Source: Cerrena zonata
Taxonomy: Eukaryota > Basidiomycota > Agaricomycetes > Polyporales > Cerrenaceae
Direction: 5' to 3'
Assembly: GCA_038087015.1 (NCBI GenBank)
Contig: JASBNA010000012.1
Location: 1 to 64,000, forward strand
DNA length: 64,000 bases
Position 1 is the first letter of the stretch; the number at the start of each line of letters is the position of its first letter. The notes under the pieces are model-generated. The model was not told the origin of the DNA. It saw only the letters and a program-made list of their open reading frames with translations, and ran no database searches. Below, one piece after another: positions 36,480 through 48,742 of this stretch. The position numbers and the translations under genes were made by a program.

Positions 36480-39020
36480 ATGACTTGAACACGGGAAACA
36501 TCAATAAATTTGAGGTTAGGACATCGCACCTGTTAGAGGTAAACGGGAAGGCTGGAGAGGGTTGTGAACATTGTGTCATTGAATGTGGCGCAAGACGCAT
36601 TCGTTCAGATTTGAGGGTTCTTCGTACCGGTCCTACTGATGAACTTCGACCCCCGGTAATGCTCCATATCATCCTCACAGTTGGAGGCTAAAAAGAAAGA
36701 CCTCTTGGAAGGGTTTGAGATGCTGCGTTATACGGTATTCATGAACGCGGATCAGGTCTTCCTGAAAGGAATAGTCAGTGAGTGGATGCTGACTGGGCGG
36801 GATAGTGATCGGCTGACACCGCCGTAGACAGATACAAGGGATCGAGTCCTGGTTCTTTTTCAATTACGCCGGAGAGTTTCGAGTTAGACAAACCCAAGAG
36901 AACGACTCCGTACATGATCGCTATTGTCTACACGTGACAATTTAGATTGATACGATCTATTAGTGCTGTAGAGAAAAGCTAGAACATTGACACTCACTTA
37001 TGATTGACAGTCTCGCTTTGAAGATGTCCGAGGGTGCTAATTTGAGGGAGATGGTGCCTCCTCGTTCGAATCGAACGTGAAACCCGATACATTGTGACGA
37101 AGGCTGAGCACCACTGGAGTCGGCGGAAGGTCAACTGGGAGAGTCCGTATTTGGTTTGGTAGATGGATTAACGATCCCGGGAGATGTCACAAAGAGACTC
37201 GAATAAAGTGCTATGTAGAACACGATGATTGATACGAGCCGGACGTGGCTGGATGCCAGAGAGGGTCGGGCAAGTGTCATTGAACACATATTGCTCTGAG
37301 TTTGTGAGACGAGGGTAGGGATATGGAAGTATTTCGCAAGTAGATCCTTGTAGATGAAAACGATGACCGACGGCAGGATCCTCGAACGCTTTCCTGAAGC
37401 TAGCAACTAACCGAATCAGCGAGACAAAACAGTAGCGAAGAAGACACAGAAGCCTGTGTTAGTGGCTAGCGCAAGAACATTATACTAGAATCGTGGACGT
37501 ACCTGCAGCCAAACGTTGCCTCTGTGTAGAAGAAACAGGGATTCTTCTTCCAAATCATTGTCGTCGAGCTAGTCGTAAAGGGGGAAGACGTACCGGGGTG
37601 GTGTAATTCGACACACGGGCGCAGAAGTAGACGCAGACGCAGAGGTCGAAGTACATTCTACGGATCTGAAGTCAATAATCATAGATAGTAGCAAAGGTCC
37701 CGTAAACGTACCATTATGGAAAACCACATACGTGGACATCCATCCAAAGTCAGAGGAAATTCGAGAAATACATATATTTCGGTGCAATGCGAAACCAATC
37801 ATATAGTTGAACACTCGACTGCGTTACTTTGGTGTGACGATCGTGGGATAGACGAGGCACGAAGAGAAGAAATTGGACCGGCTCGTGCGTCCTGCGATAT
37901 GATACATTGGAAAGAAGAATTGAAGTAAGGTATGCGTTGAAGACGCTACCAGGGCTGGTGAAAAACGACAGCAGGAATCAATCAGTACCTCCCAGACATC
38001 AGGAATCACTTTCGATGTGGGTGCTTCCTTGACAATCGACGTAAAGGGCTCCCTGAATCTAGAAATCTTGACATCAGTGGCCGATGTAGATGAATAGTTC
38101 TAACGCTGGGTTTGAAACTTGTATCGCTGAACTATAGGGACAAAATATCTATTGATTGCATACCAAGACGAAGAAGCCGACACGTTGGAATAAGGGTAAG
38201 GGGGACGATAGGACTAGACGGGGAAAGAGCCGTCAGGAGCTTGCCGTCAGCATTGCTCAGTGCTTTTCCCAGCCGTCGATCGTAAGTCAACGTCGCCTAG
38301 CCATTATACGAAGATCGGTCGAGAGGCCTCTTAGTAAGCCGTGAGGTACGGTACATCGTTTGCCATCCAGAGTCTATCCGGCGTTCTATTAGGCAAGAGC
38401 ACTGATTATTTATTCTGCCGTAAATGTGAATAAGGCGGAAGGTTTGGAGAAAATATATAATGACATACTTTGTGAGGCAAATCTGTTTGTGTTACGTCGA
38501 ACACGGAACCCTGCAACCCTTAGCGACTCTAACTTGGTTCGAAGAAGAGTACGCGGAGACACGTACTTGCGGCAAGGACTCCCGGGGCCGAAGTCTACAA
38601 AGGAGAGCTCGAAATGGATTCCAAGAATGGGAATGCATACGAGTGTTGCAGAGGGTTCAAGATGTATGCTATATAGAGAGTCGGGAGTTGGGGAGAGGGA
38701 TGCACGGTGGAGGAGACGGACGAAGAGAGTCTCGGAATCCATGTTGACAGCGAGGGTTAGATCGATATGGCACCTAACGTGGGCCATAAGTGACTATTTA
38801 GCCAAGTATCTTTTCAGCTCGGCGGGGCTTGCCTTCAGAATGGAAACAGACCGTCACGTCTCATCCGAATCACGTCAAGCAACCTAGATTATGATAGCGC
38901 GAAGGGTGACGCGGATGTACCAGGTTTGTGGAACGCTGGGATTGAGATCACGAAGAGGCAGAGTGTGGACGGGGAGAGGTGAAAGCGGTGGTGGAGGTTG
39001 AATGAACGGCTGTCTGGCAA
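36480..39020 (-). pseudogene. ZIP relic units E (array 2)
   Basis: More diverged ZIP debris on the minus strand. Recognisable parts are LAKYFHIPTLVSQTQS (near 37330, TM6 region), IDLTLAVNMDSETLFVRLLH (near 38760, matching the TM5 pattern IGLTLAVDxDFxxLF) and a leader exon fragment TWYIRVTLRAII (near 38910). Frames are broken throughout. Stretches such as 37600-38150 show nothing recognisable. Confidence 0.55.
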
Positions 39021-39024
39021 CGCC

Positions 39025-39050
39025 TGGGACTAATGACGTCACCGATCGAA
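39025..39050. promoter_or_regulatory. CRE-like TGACGTCA box, copy 3
   Basis: TGACGTCA at 39034-39041, context TAATGACGTCACCGATCGA, about 120 bp upstream of the minus-strand leader relic near 38915. Confidence 0.55.
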
Positions 39051-40850
39051 GGGTGTTTTCCTCTCCGACTCTGTCTTGCTTGCTTCGACCCCTCGTCACC
39101 CTATGTACTCTTCAAGCTTTAACTTCAACGCCTCAGGCTCTTCAGCACACTGTAACTCACGTATAAACGTCACGCTCTGCTATGGGTACACTATCAATAA
39201 CACACGTCTTCCCCATTTGTTTTTCAAGGAGACACGAAGCGATAGGCCACGACTTGTACGTATTCTCTATATATTATTGACCAATGCTATCTTTACCTCA
39301 CCTGTTCGCTCTATAGTGTAGTCATAGGCCCTTAACTTCAGTCTAAGGCCCCACTAACTCGACGACGCCGTAGTCCAAATCATTGTCGTACATGTTCTGC
39401 CGTCAAGTCAATGTACGTTCCCTCTTCATTGGCGACTCGTTCTATCCTCGGTTTATATCTGAAAACGAGTAAAGCTTGTCACCACCTCCTCATTCTTTGT
39501 CAGTACCTGATTGAGAATGGCTCTGCAGGACGTCGGTCGGCCGACCCTGCATAAGGTCAAACGCCGACTTCGATCCTGGCCATGTTTACTGATCTATTGA
39601 GGTCGTGTATGCAACATGGGTCGATTTATCGTCCTTCGAATCCATTCTCCATGTACTCAGGTGAATTAGTGGCATATTTTGCCAAGACAGCGACGACATT
39701 AACATTGTCGACAGCCATGATCCATTTACCAAGAACAAACAGGGATGGCTCGGAATATTTACCCGATCATGGGTGCTAGCACTGGTGGTCGTCCAGAGGA
39801 TATTCTCCTTGTACTGCCTATATCATGGACGTCCGTACGTTCCTGGTGCGTCTACGGACTCGTGCAGCTCGCACCGGTTCATGTCATCTCACCCTCTTCA
39901 AGTACCCATTGGCCGCTTTCGAGTGTTACACTGCGCTAGAAACGCGGGAAGCATCTTATTCTCTCCGGGCGTGTCATCTGGGGATTTCTGGTCAACAATC
40001 TGGCTACTGGGAGTCTCTTCGACCTTCGTCTTCACAATGATGTCTCCCGATATCCAAACTTCCTCCCATGCCGACTTGCCCATGTCTCAGACATACTATG
40101 TCGTCTGTGAAATTCACGCTCTCGTGCTATAACTCGTGCTTCTAGCTCTGAGTCCTACCAGGGATGGTTCTTTGATACATAGCAAGGCAGGAGACGTCAT
40201 TCGTGTGTCCTTCATATTGTACTCCTCTGATATACGCGAGGATCATCGACCCCATCGATACCATTTTTCGTGGCTATCTTATTAGGTCGTCAATGTGCTG
40301 CTGAACATAACGACCGATGATGATGCCATCTCTGTCTCACCCTCCAGATTCTTCGAATACAGGTTGTCTGTCAATGCACTATGTGTTGACTATCGGTGGT
40401 CGTATCCACAGCGATTCTTCACAAATATCGGATCGGAATAGGCTGGCTATTTTCTGTCCTTCCTACGGACAAACGGTGGTCTGACTGTCGTGCTTTCTTG
40501 CGGTTCTCGGGAAACGCTGATCAGGCCGTGGAACCTTTCGAACTGTGCGGTCTCACAGTGCCTTATCTGAACGAGTCAGGTTGCGGATTTGTTACAAACC
40601 CTCAGAGTTTTATTTTCTGTTTCTACGCGCCTCGACGGTGAGAGCTTACAAATGTGGAGAGAACTAGTATCAGATCCCTACGTTGCCTTTCGATTATGTA
40701 CATTGCGACATGCGTTGTCATTACATTCGCTGTTATGTGTAGTACAGACCAGATTGGATACCAAATATATTCTTTTTTACAATTAAAACACCTCTTGTTA
40801 TTGAGGAGACAGACGGGTAAGGTCAAGGAAGGCCGTGAACATTTGTGAAC
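39051..40850. repeat. ZIP-unit upstream repeat, copy 3
   Basis: Homologous to 7446-8850 and 34240-36480, with indels. The right part (40365-40800) matches the array 2 left edge and the 8690 block. No gene; the short open frames are not shared among copies. Confidence 0.5.
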
Positions 40851-42740
40851 CTTGAAAGATGAATTATTGAGGGTTGAGGGCTCTTCAGACCCGATACGGG
40901 AAGCAGTTCCATTGTTGAACCCATGAGCGCGAGCATGTACCATATGGGTTCCAAAACAGAAGATAAAAAGACCTCTGCGTAGAGTTTAGGATGCTGCGTT
41001 ATACATTATCCATGAGCGTGAATCCAGTCTTCTGGAGAGGAATAGACAGCGAGAGGACTGATGCTGACTGGATGAGGTAGTGATCATCCGTCCCCGCAGT
41101 AGACAAATACAAGGGCTACGAGTCCTGGTTTTTTTCAATTACACCGCAGAGCTTCGAGTTAGACAAACACAAGAGAGCGACTTCGCTATTGTCTACAATC
41201 GACAAGGTAGGTTGATACGATCGATTAGTACTATAGAGAATAGCTAGAGCATCGACACCCACTTACGATTGACAGTCTCGTCTTGAGGGTGTCCGAGGGT
41301 GCTAAGTTGAGGGAGATAACCTTCTCGTTCGAGTCGAGTGTGAAATTTTAGAAGTTGATGCATTGTGATCCACGGATGAAGGCCAAGTACTCGGCGGAAG
41401 GGTAAGCTGAGAGTCTGGGTTTGTAGAAGGATTAATGTGGCGTCGGATGTCAGAAAGAGACCAGAATAAAGTGACATGTAGAACACGATATGGTGATTGA
41501 TACGGGCCGGGCATAACTGGATACCAGAAAGGGTAGGGAAAGTGTCGTTGAGCGCAGATTGCTCCGAGTTTGTGTGATAAGGGTAAGGATATATAAGTAT
41601 ATCCGTGCGGATGAGGACGAGGATCCACGGCGGGGTCCTCGAAGGCTTTGCTAAAGCTAGTAAGTAAACTAATCAGTAGGATAAAACAGCAACGAAGACG
41701 CTGAGACCTTCGTCAGTAGCTAGCACAAGAACATTATACCACTCATAATTGTGGACGTACCTGTGTAGCATTCTGACCGTGGTGATCCCTTGACGTTTGA
41801 TCAAAAGGGCTCTGAAACTCTCCGTAACTGGAGATCTTGAGATGAGCGACCGGTGGTTATGTCTCTCAGGTTCGGGGCTTGTATGACCGAATCACATATC
41901 GAGGGAGAAATTTCCTAGTGAGTACGTACATCAAGATCAGAACGTCGATTAGTTGAGCTGAGCGAAAGGGGGATGGTAGAACGAAATAGGTAACGAGCCG
42001 TTATTGCGCGGGAAGCATTGTATTTCTTGGTGCTTTCGCCAGATATCGGTCATAAGGTAAAACCTTCGAGGTATCTTGAGTTGTTCAGCATGCAAGGCTT
42101 AGCCGTTCTGTGACACAAAAGCATTGTTATTATTTCTTCAGCTACAAATGTTGATCAAGGCGGAAGGATTGGACAAGATGTACTTTGCGAGGGAGATTAG
42201 CTCCGATCAGGTAGAATACGAAGTCTTGCAAACTGGTCTAATCCAGATTGAGGAAGGAGCACTTGTTCGTCGAGATGATTCCTAAGGTTGAGGTCCACAA
42301 AGACGAGCGATTATGTCTCAGAGATGGATTTGATTATGGAGAGAAAGGGGTCGTACGGTGGAGGAAAACGACGAAGAGAGCCTTTGAGCCCTTGAGCCCT
42401 TGTCAACAGCGAGGCCAATAACACCGATGGTACCTGCTAGAATTGAATTGGAGACACGTAAGCAAGGATTGAAGGAAAGGAAGACCTAACGGCTGAATAT
42501 TCGACTGCTTATCCAGGGACGTCGTCAACTGAGTGGACTGGGCTTCAAAGCGAAGACACCTGTTCGAAATCGCGTCAAGCATCCAAAGAGCAAGGGTGGC
42601 AGCGATATACCAGATTTTTGGAGTGAAAAAGTAGACCTTATTAGTTGTATTGAAGATTGACGGAGGGACCGAGTTTGGGCGGGGAGAATTGGAAGTGATA
42701 GAGGAAAGTCGAGCCAGTCTGAGTGAGTACCCGATGCCAA
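40851..42740 (-). pseudogene. ZIP relic units F (array 2)
   Basis: Minus-strand remains of at least one more ZIP unit: a TM5 fragment VIGLAVDKGS (near 42415), a TM6-region fragment near 41620 (YISLPLSHKLGAICAQRHFP, out of frame), and a leader exon fragment near 42605 (KNLVYIAATLAL-like after frame correction). It is homologous in patches to 36900-37500. Confidence 0.5.
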
Positions 42741-42744
42741 ATTT

Positions 42745-42768
42745 GAGACTGATGACGTCACCGATCGA
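42745..42768. promoter_or_regulatory. CRE-like TGACGTCA box, copy 4
   Basis: TGACGTCA at 42753-42760, context CTGATGACGTCACCGATCGA, about 150 bp upstream of the leader relic near 42605. Confidence 0.55.
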
Positions 42769-43734
42769 GTGTTTTCTTCTCCGGCTCTGTCTTGCTTGCT
42801 TCTCTTACTCTCTGGCACACAAGTCGTCACCCTACGCACTCCTCAGGCTTCCTCTATCATCGCAACTAATGCACTCTCACAAGCACACCACCTTCTTCCA
42901 GTCAAACAGTGTCGATTCCGAGTTGATACGTCACTCCCTCACTTGAGTGCGATCACAATATGAATCGACATGTTGCGATTTGTACGTATTGTCTCTATCG
43001 AGTGTTTTTAACTCACTGATGGCAGCTATCCTGGATTCATGCATCCAGTATACGATGCTTTATCGTAGACCGACAACGCCTCACCCTCAGATCTCAATCG
43101 AGGCCCTGACGGCGCCACAGCTTAAGATATTATTATCGTAGACTAACAATTTTTCTATCACGTTTATCCTCCTGTCTTCACCTTCACTCACCTTCGTCAC
43201 ATATCCAACGGTTATTACGGCTTTTATCTGTAGACGAGTCAAATTCGTGGCCATTTTCCCCACTTGTTACGAGCACCTCACCGATAACCTCATACGAACG
43301 GTTCGGTTGCCGCTACCATCACGAGCACATCGTGCTTGTCTTAGCCAATGCTTCAAACTCTATACACTTTCCGCTTCGTTCGACCTCTCCATCGAAATCG
43401 CTGAGATTGATGCCCCTCTGTTCTACGTCTTGTCCCTTGTATAGCAGTTGCCCGAGTCGACATCCCTCATGATCTCTAGGCCCTCTCAGATCTAAGACTC
43501 CTATAGCGTTATCATCTACTGCGCACACTTTGCTCGCTGCCGTAGTTCTACCTTTTACCATCAGCCCTATCTACGGGCTCCATACATGTCTTAATCGGCA
43601 CAATAACTGCTTCCTTTTCCTCGGTTAATCGTTGTTAGCGTGGTACTCTGTCTTGTACATGGCGGGTGTCATCTACCCAGGTACGCCAATCCCGTAGTCT
43701 GTCGTTACTCACCAACTGACCCCAATAAGAAGAA
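42769..43734. repeat. ZIP-unit upstream repeat, copy 4 (shortened)
   Basis: Begins like the other upstream repeats (CTCTGTCTTGCTTGCTTC, also near 39067) and then diverges. No gene recognised. Confidence 0.45.
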
Positions 43735-44740
43735 TGATGCCCTCGCCCGAGCATAGTTCTCCAACGTAATGCTGGTCCGCTCACGCCTCTACTGCGAACA
43801 TTCTTACCACTGCACTCGCAAGTATTTCCCTCACTAGGGATAATATTGAAGTTCACCTTTCTATCCGTATTCAAAATATGCCTATAGTGATCAATCAGCC
43901 TGGTTCCATTCTATCTAGCATACACCGGCTTATCTGTCCACGACGACTCGAATAGCAAGTTTCATGAGCAAGAACCCTATTTTCGTTCATGCCATCACTC
44001 CAAAGCCCTTGCAACCTACGCGCAGCCAGTCTCTACACGGATACATGTGTCCCCGTCTTCTCAGATATCTTGTATTGAATTTGACCACCACCGACACCTT
44101 GCTGTCTTCCTCTTCCGCATATGCCGATACTATATATGGCTCATCCACGCGTTGATGAGGCCTCTGCATCGATGTATCTACTTTAGAGGCATTTTCCTTT
44201 TGCGCCTCTCAGGTTTGTTCCATCTTATCGTCGATTTATTTGGAAGAAGTGCCTGTGAACAAGTCAATAGTGAGCGATGCCCTTCTCATACAGAACTAGA
44301 TGTCGACTTCTCGTCCCTCGTCTCGTGGTGTCGATCCTATCGAGGGTCATCCCGCCATCTGCTATTGGGTTACATGATGCTACAGCAGGTAGTCTCCTGG
44401 AGTGTACCACAAGATCGACGGAACTACGCTATCCGATATCATTCATCCGTCGCCCGTCACAGCACCCCTTCTTTCTGCAACCGTTGTAGTTGGGGTTGAG
44501 GTTCATCTACAATATGGTGAACCGTATCCGAAGATATGTCGCCTCCGACCTTATCCTCTTGACAAACTGCCAGAAAAGAAGAAACATCGCCAGTTGACGA
44601 CGGTGGCTGGCTGGCTCTATCGTAGGGATTGGGACAGTACCGGATCTCTGTACCGTCAGCGGCGGCTAGATACATCGGTATCCAAAGTGCTACATGCCTA
44701 TCTGTGAGTTTCTGCATTCAGTTACTCGATCTTGAGCTTG
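43735..44740. repeat. Array-end repeat, copy 2
   Basis: Second copy of 18813-19735, uninterrupted by a MULE. The comparison of the two copies is what places the right border of the MULE-like element. No gene. Confidence 0.55.
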
Positions 44741-45145
44741 ACATTGAAGACTAACCGGTACTAACCTTCTATAAGTTCCTAAGGCACTCATCGTAGGACC
44801 GGGAAAACACAGTTGGTCGGCGCTATGGTAGGAGGCTTGGATGTTGGTACCCACTTGGGATCCTCAGTCGTGTCTCGAATGGGTGGAGTCAGGGGGGCCG
44901 TGTTCTCGTCTGGATCAGATGTGATGGGTCGGAACGGGAATGGCTAATTAAATTTATTGCTAAGAGAGAAGGGACCGTTGAACATAGTGAGCTGGGTCTC
45001 GAGACCTGGAGAAAGGAATGAGACTCTTCTTATCCAAAGCTATTCACCGAACAGATATTAGTATAATTCAATACCGCCGTTCTCAGACGAGTGCGAGCGC
45101 CTATCCCGCGTCCACACGGGTAGAACGAGGATCGATGAACAGCCT
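44741..45145 (+). promoter_or_regulatory. Displaced promoter of NLR2
   Basis: Homologous to about 370-836, the region directly upstream of NLR1, ending with TAGAACGAGGATCGATG (45121). The matching coding sequence now starts at 63346, because the KDZ element has been inserted between. Confidence 0.7.
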
Positions 45146-45153
45146 CTGCACTC
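45146..45153. repeat. Left 8-bp target site duplication
   Basis: CTGCACTC, repeated exactly at 63268-63275. In the unoccupied paralogous site upstream of NLR1 the octamer occurs once (837-844), followed by TCTCC as in the right flank (TCTTC). This defines the element's ends. Confidence 0.85.
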
Positions 45154-46171
45154 AGCGCCTTCAGTCCTTAGGTCACGATTGGAAAGGGCCGGGTGAACCA
45201 CCGAAAACCCATTGCGAATGTACTCAGGGGACTCCCCGGGACACCACCGAAAACCCATTCTGAACGGGCCAGGGGAGTCACTTGAGCATCGTGGTATGCC
45301 AGGGGACTTCCCTGGCCAGGTATGCTCTGGGTCAGGGAACTCCTTTGGTCGTGGTAGGTATAATAGTCAGTCGTGCTCAAGGAAGTCCCCTGAGGTCAGG
45401 GGACTCTCTTGATCGTGATTGACTATCGTTCGCAAGGGAGTTCCCTGACCTCAGGGGACTCCTTTGGTCGTGGTGAGTGGTTTTTCTGGGTTCGTGCTCA
45501 AGGAAGTCCCCTGAGGTCAGGGGACTCTCTTGATCGTGATTGACTATCGTTCGCAAGGGAGTTCCCTGACCTCAGGGGACTCCTTTGGTCGTGGTGAGTG
45601 GTTTTTCTGGGTTCGTGCTCAAGGAAGTCCCCTGAGGTCAGGGGACTCTCTTGATCGTGATTGACTATCGTTCGCAAGGGAGTTCCCTGACCTCAGGGGA
45701 CTCCTTTGGTCGTGGTGGGTGGGTTTTCTGGGTTCGTGCTCAAGGGAGTCCCTTGACATCAGGGGACTCTCTTGATCGTGATTGACTATCGTTCGCAAGG
45801 GAGTTCCCTGACCTCAGGGGACTCCTTTGGCCGTGGTGAGTGGTTGATCACAAGGGGCTAAATTGGGGTTTGGTTTTTCTTTTTCTTTCGTTTTTCCGAT
45901 ATTTATTTATGTATACTGTATCGCATTGTGAGTGTATGTATATACACTGGGAATATCATTTTCTCAAAATTTTACAAAGTTTGTCAAAACAGCTCGTATA
46001 TGCTGGAAACTCATATTAGAGCACAAAACGGAACTTATGTATTTTGGGAGGTCGAGGAGGACATATGTCAAGCCACTCAAAATTGTGATTGAAAACATTT
46101 CAAAACTCATTACGGTATACTATACGCTCACTCATATGGGGAAACTACTTTGAGAAGTCGCAACTCGAACC
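45154..46171 (+). repeat. Left terminal inverted repeat
   Basis: About 1.02 kb. Reverse-complement homology to 62100-63267 runs from the CAGTCCTTA core (45162-45170) to TTTGAGAAGTCGCAACTCGA (46150-46169). From about 45177 to 45410 the two ends look identical; further in they differ by substitutions and small indels. It contains four 121-bp units. Confidence 0.9.
45371..45854 (+). repeat. Four 121-bp tandem units (left)
   Basis: Units start at 45371, 45492, 45613 and 45734, each with TCGTGCTCAAGG. Every unit holds two hairpin-capable inverted repeats built on GTCCCCTGA..TCAGGGGAC. The second and third units are nearly identical; the fourth has a few changes. They may be transposase-binding sites. 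Confidence 0.88.
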
Positions 46172-46370
46172 TTTCATATATGTTGACCGCGACTGTAATT
46201 GCAATCGCGACTTGTTGCATGCTACTCCAGCATGTGACTCCACCGAAACATGAATTCACAGAAGGATACGTAACAGGGGAGATCATATTGCACATTGCGA
46301 CAAAAATAAATTCAGATAGGCAAATAAACTATGTTAAAAACATGCGAAATGATGTAGTAAAGCATTGAAA

Positions 46371-47286
46371 CTAAAAACGAGAGGCTGTGATCTCTCTACG
46401 GCATTCAGCCAATGCCTCACCAATTCTGAGTGCATCAGACATGGCGCGATACATCTCATTGCGTCTTCTCTCCATATCCTGATCGTACACCGCCAAAAAT
46501 CCTGTGGGGTGTGTTGATGACGACACTGGTGGAGACGATGCTGGTAGAGGTGTTACAGTTGGCTCGTTCAATGCTTGTTGACGTGCAGGGGAAGAAGAAG
46601 GAGGTCGTATTGCCTCTGTAGATGGAGACAATGTAGATTCAAATGCTGTCGCCACCGCAGGAGGGGGGGCAATATCCCCAGGAACCTCAGGATTAGATCG
46701 CTTGGGCAATGGTGATGATGGCACAGCCCGAAGCGGAGCCAAGATTGATCCATCATCAGAATTATTTGAATCGTCACCAGATGAGTCGGCCATTGCCGTC
46801 GGGTCGACAACAAATGCACTCGTCAATTGAAGACCAAGTGGCTCTATAGATTGCAACTCAATGGTTCGTGAAGTCTAGAGCAGAAAGATTCGATCTTAGC
46901 GCGATGGATCTAGACAAAATAACATGCTTACTTTCAATGGCCGGTCGGGACTTGAGTGGTCGGATAGTGGATGTTTCGTAGAGCCTACAGTACCTTGTCT
47001 CATTGGGACAAGTAACGGAAGGCAGCATAAAGTCGCATACCTGCATTGGAGGTCTCTGCCTCTTGAGCTGAAAGTACAACAGTTACCTGCTCTGTAGCAG
47101 TCTTATTCAGGAAAGGAAAGCGAACGCGTTAGTGTGAGTGAGTGAGAGGTTAAACAGCGTACATACCTCCTGCTCATCAACAGCAAGCACATCAGTTACG
47201 ACCGCAGATGTAGGGGAATACTTCTTTCTCCCGCCCCTGCCCCTGGCAACTCGGGTCGCAGCTGAGGATCGTGGTTTTGGAGGCAT
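46371..47286 (-). CDS. Small basic/disordered cargo protein
   Basis: Family not recognised. The first exon (47167-47286) encodes MPPKPRSSAATRVARG and RGGRKKYSP, a basic Arg-Gly-rich lead suited to nucleic-acid binding. One or two small middle exons lie at about 46910-47067 (LKRQRPPMQ, then STKHPLSDHSSPDRPLK); their joins are not resolved. The last exon (46371 to about 46874) is acidic and Ser/Pro-rich (SSGDDSNNSDDGS) with a helical end RRNEMYRAMSDALRIGEAL. It is the first gene inside the left TIR. The DNA-binding role is inference from composition only. Confidence 0.6.
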
Positions 47287-47437
47287 GGTATAAAGAGAGA
47301 ACAAACGGGATATGTCTCAATAAGAGTACATGTCTCTAATATCCCACGATAACTCTTATCTGATTGCGCTTACAACCAGCGCAAGATATCATCAACCACA
47401 TTGTTACTCTCATCCCCCTCACGATTCGTGGCCTGCC

Positions 47438-48703
47438 ATGGCTTTTTTACAGTACAGATACCTTACCCAGGGCGGGACATTAACTGGCAAGGAGCCAATG
47501 GAGAGTGAGAAACCAATGTTCACGCTCACTTTTCAGCTTCGTGAGGCGGTGTACTTATGTCCAAAGGGACTGCGACCTCACGAATGGTCATTATGGGTCG
47601 CTGGTATGAAGGGGCTATATGTAAGTGAACTGTTTGCGAGTCGCGAGTCACGAGTCGCCAGTCTCAGGTTGCAGTGCGCTGCAAATACAAACGGTTGCTG
47701 ACTATATGGACCAGGATATGGCTTGGGAAGGTCGACCTACATGGCCAAAGGGGAAAGGTATACGGAAGGTCACTGCTATAGTGCATCGCTTCCATGAGTG
47801 CTATAATCGGTTCATCACGACTGGTGTCCCATTCGACCTTCGGGAAATCTTGTATTGGGACGAGACACGTCCGGACACGAAGCATTATACACTCCGTGAT
47901 ATTCAGGCTGTCCTTGACGGTACTCAGATCGCGAAGTTGGATGACTCGTGGGCCACAAACACATGTAAGTTCAAATAAACCCATGCCATCACCAACATCC
48001 CGCTGATAACGAGGACGAAGTGGATAAGATAAATGTCAAGATGAGTGAAGGACATCCCGCTGTGTTTTTAGACCTCACTCGCTATATCGGACGACTCAAT
48101 TCTGGTACAAAACATGAACCGAATGCTCGTGAGTTCCCAGTCTATTATGTCCATATATATTGGTATATTAACTACACAAATCCAGACCTTGCAGTTCGAG
48201 GAGCATCGCCTATGCAAATGACCGATCGTGAGACTGGCGAGTGGTGGATGACAACAGGCACCAAGCCACCAGAGCCTGTCATGTGTCCTCCGAAGGTCCC
48301 GGTATTTCCAGTCGTTGAGGTTGTGGTTCCCGTGGTACGGACTGCTGCAGGCCACGATATACAGCTTGATGTCAGTAGCGACTCCATGGAAGATGCGCCC
48401 CCAAGTAAAGCTGCTACCTCCGCTACTGGAGCAAAGCAAACTGTCTCCCCTCTTCGACCTGGTCGCAAGCGAGACCAACCATCGTCATCGTTGGAGAGCT
48501 CCAGTGATGAAGCTGCGACCGACGTTAAGAATTCTCGCCGTCAGCCAAAACAGCAAAAGAGATATCAGGACGTAATCAACCTGATTTCTACTGACGAGGA
48601 TGACGACGACTACGTGGCATCTAGTGTTCCCATCAAGAAAGAGCCGAAAGACCACGATGACCAGTCCACATCAGGCGACGAGGATGACAAGGAGAATGAG
48701 GAT

Positions 48704-48742
<39 letters not shown>

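Noticed and set aside
45212..45412. 66-codon frame present at both element ends
   Set aside because: It lies entirely in the TIR and exists twice only because the TIR does; no coding features.
45371..45854. CRISPR-like array
   Set aside because: Units are contiguous 121-bp tandem repeats without unique spacers, and the host is a eukaryote.
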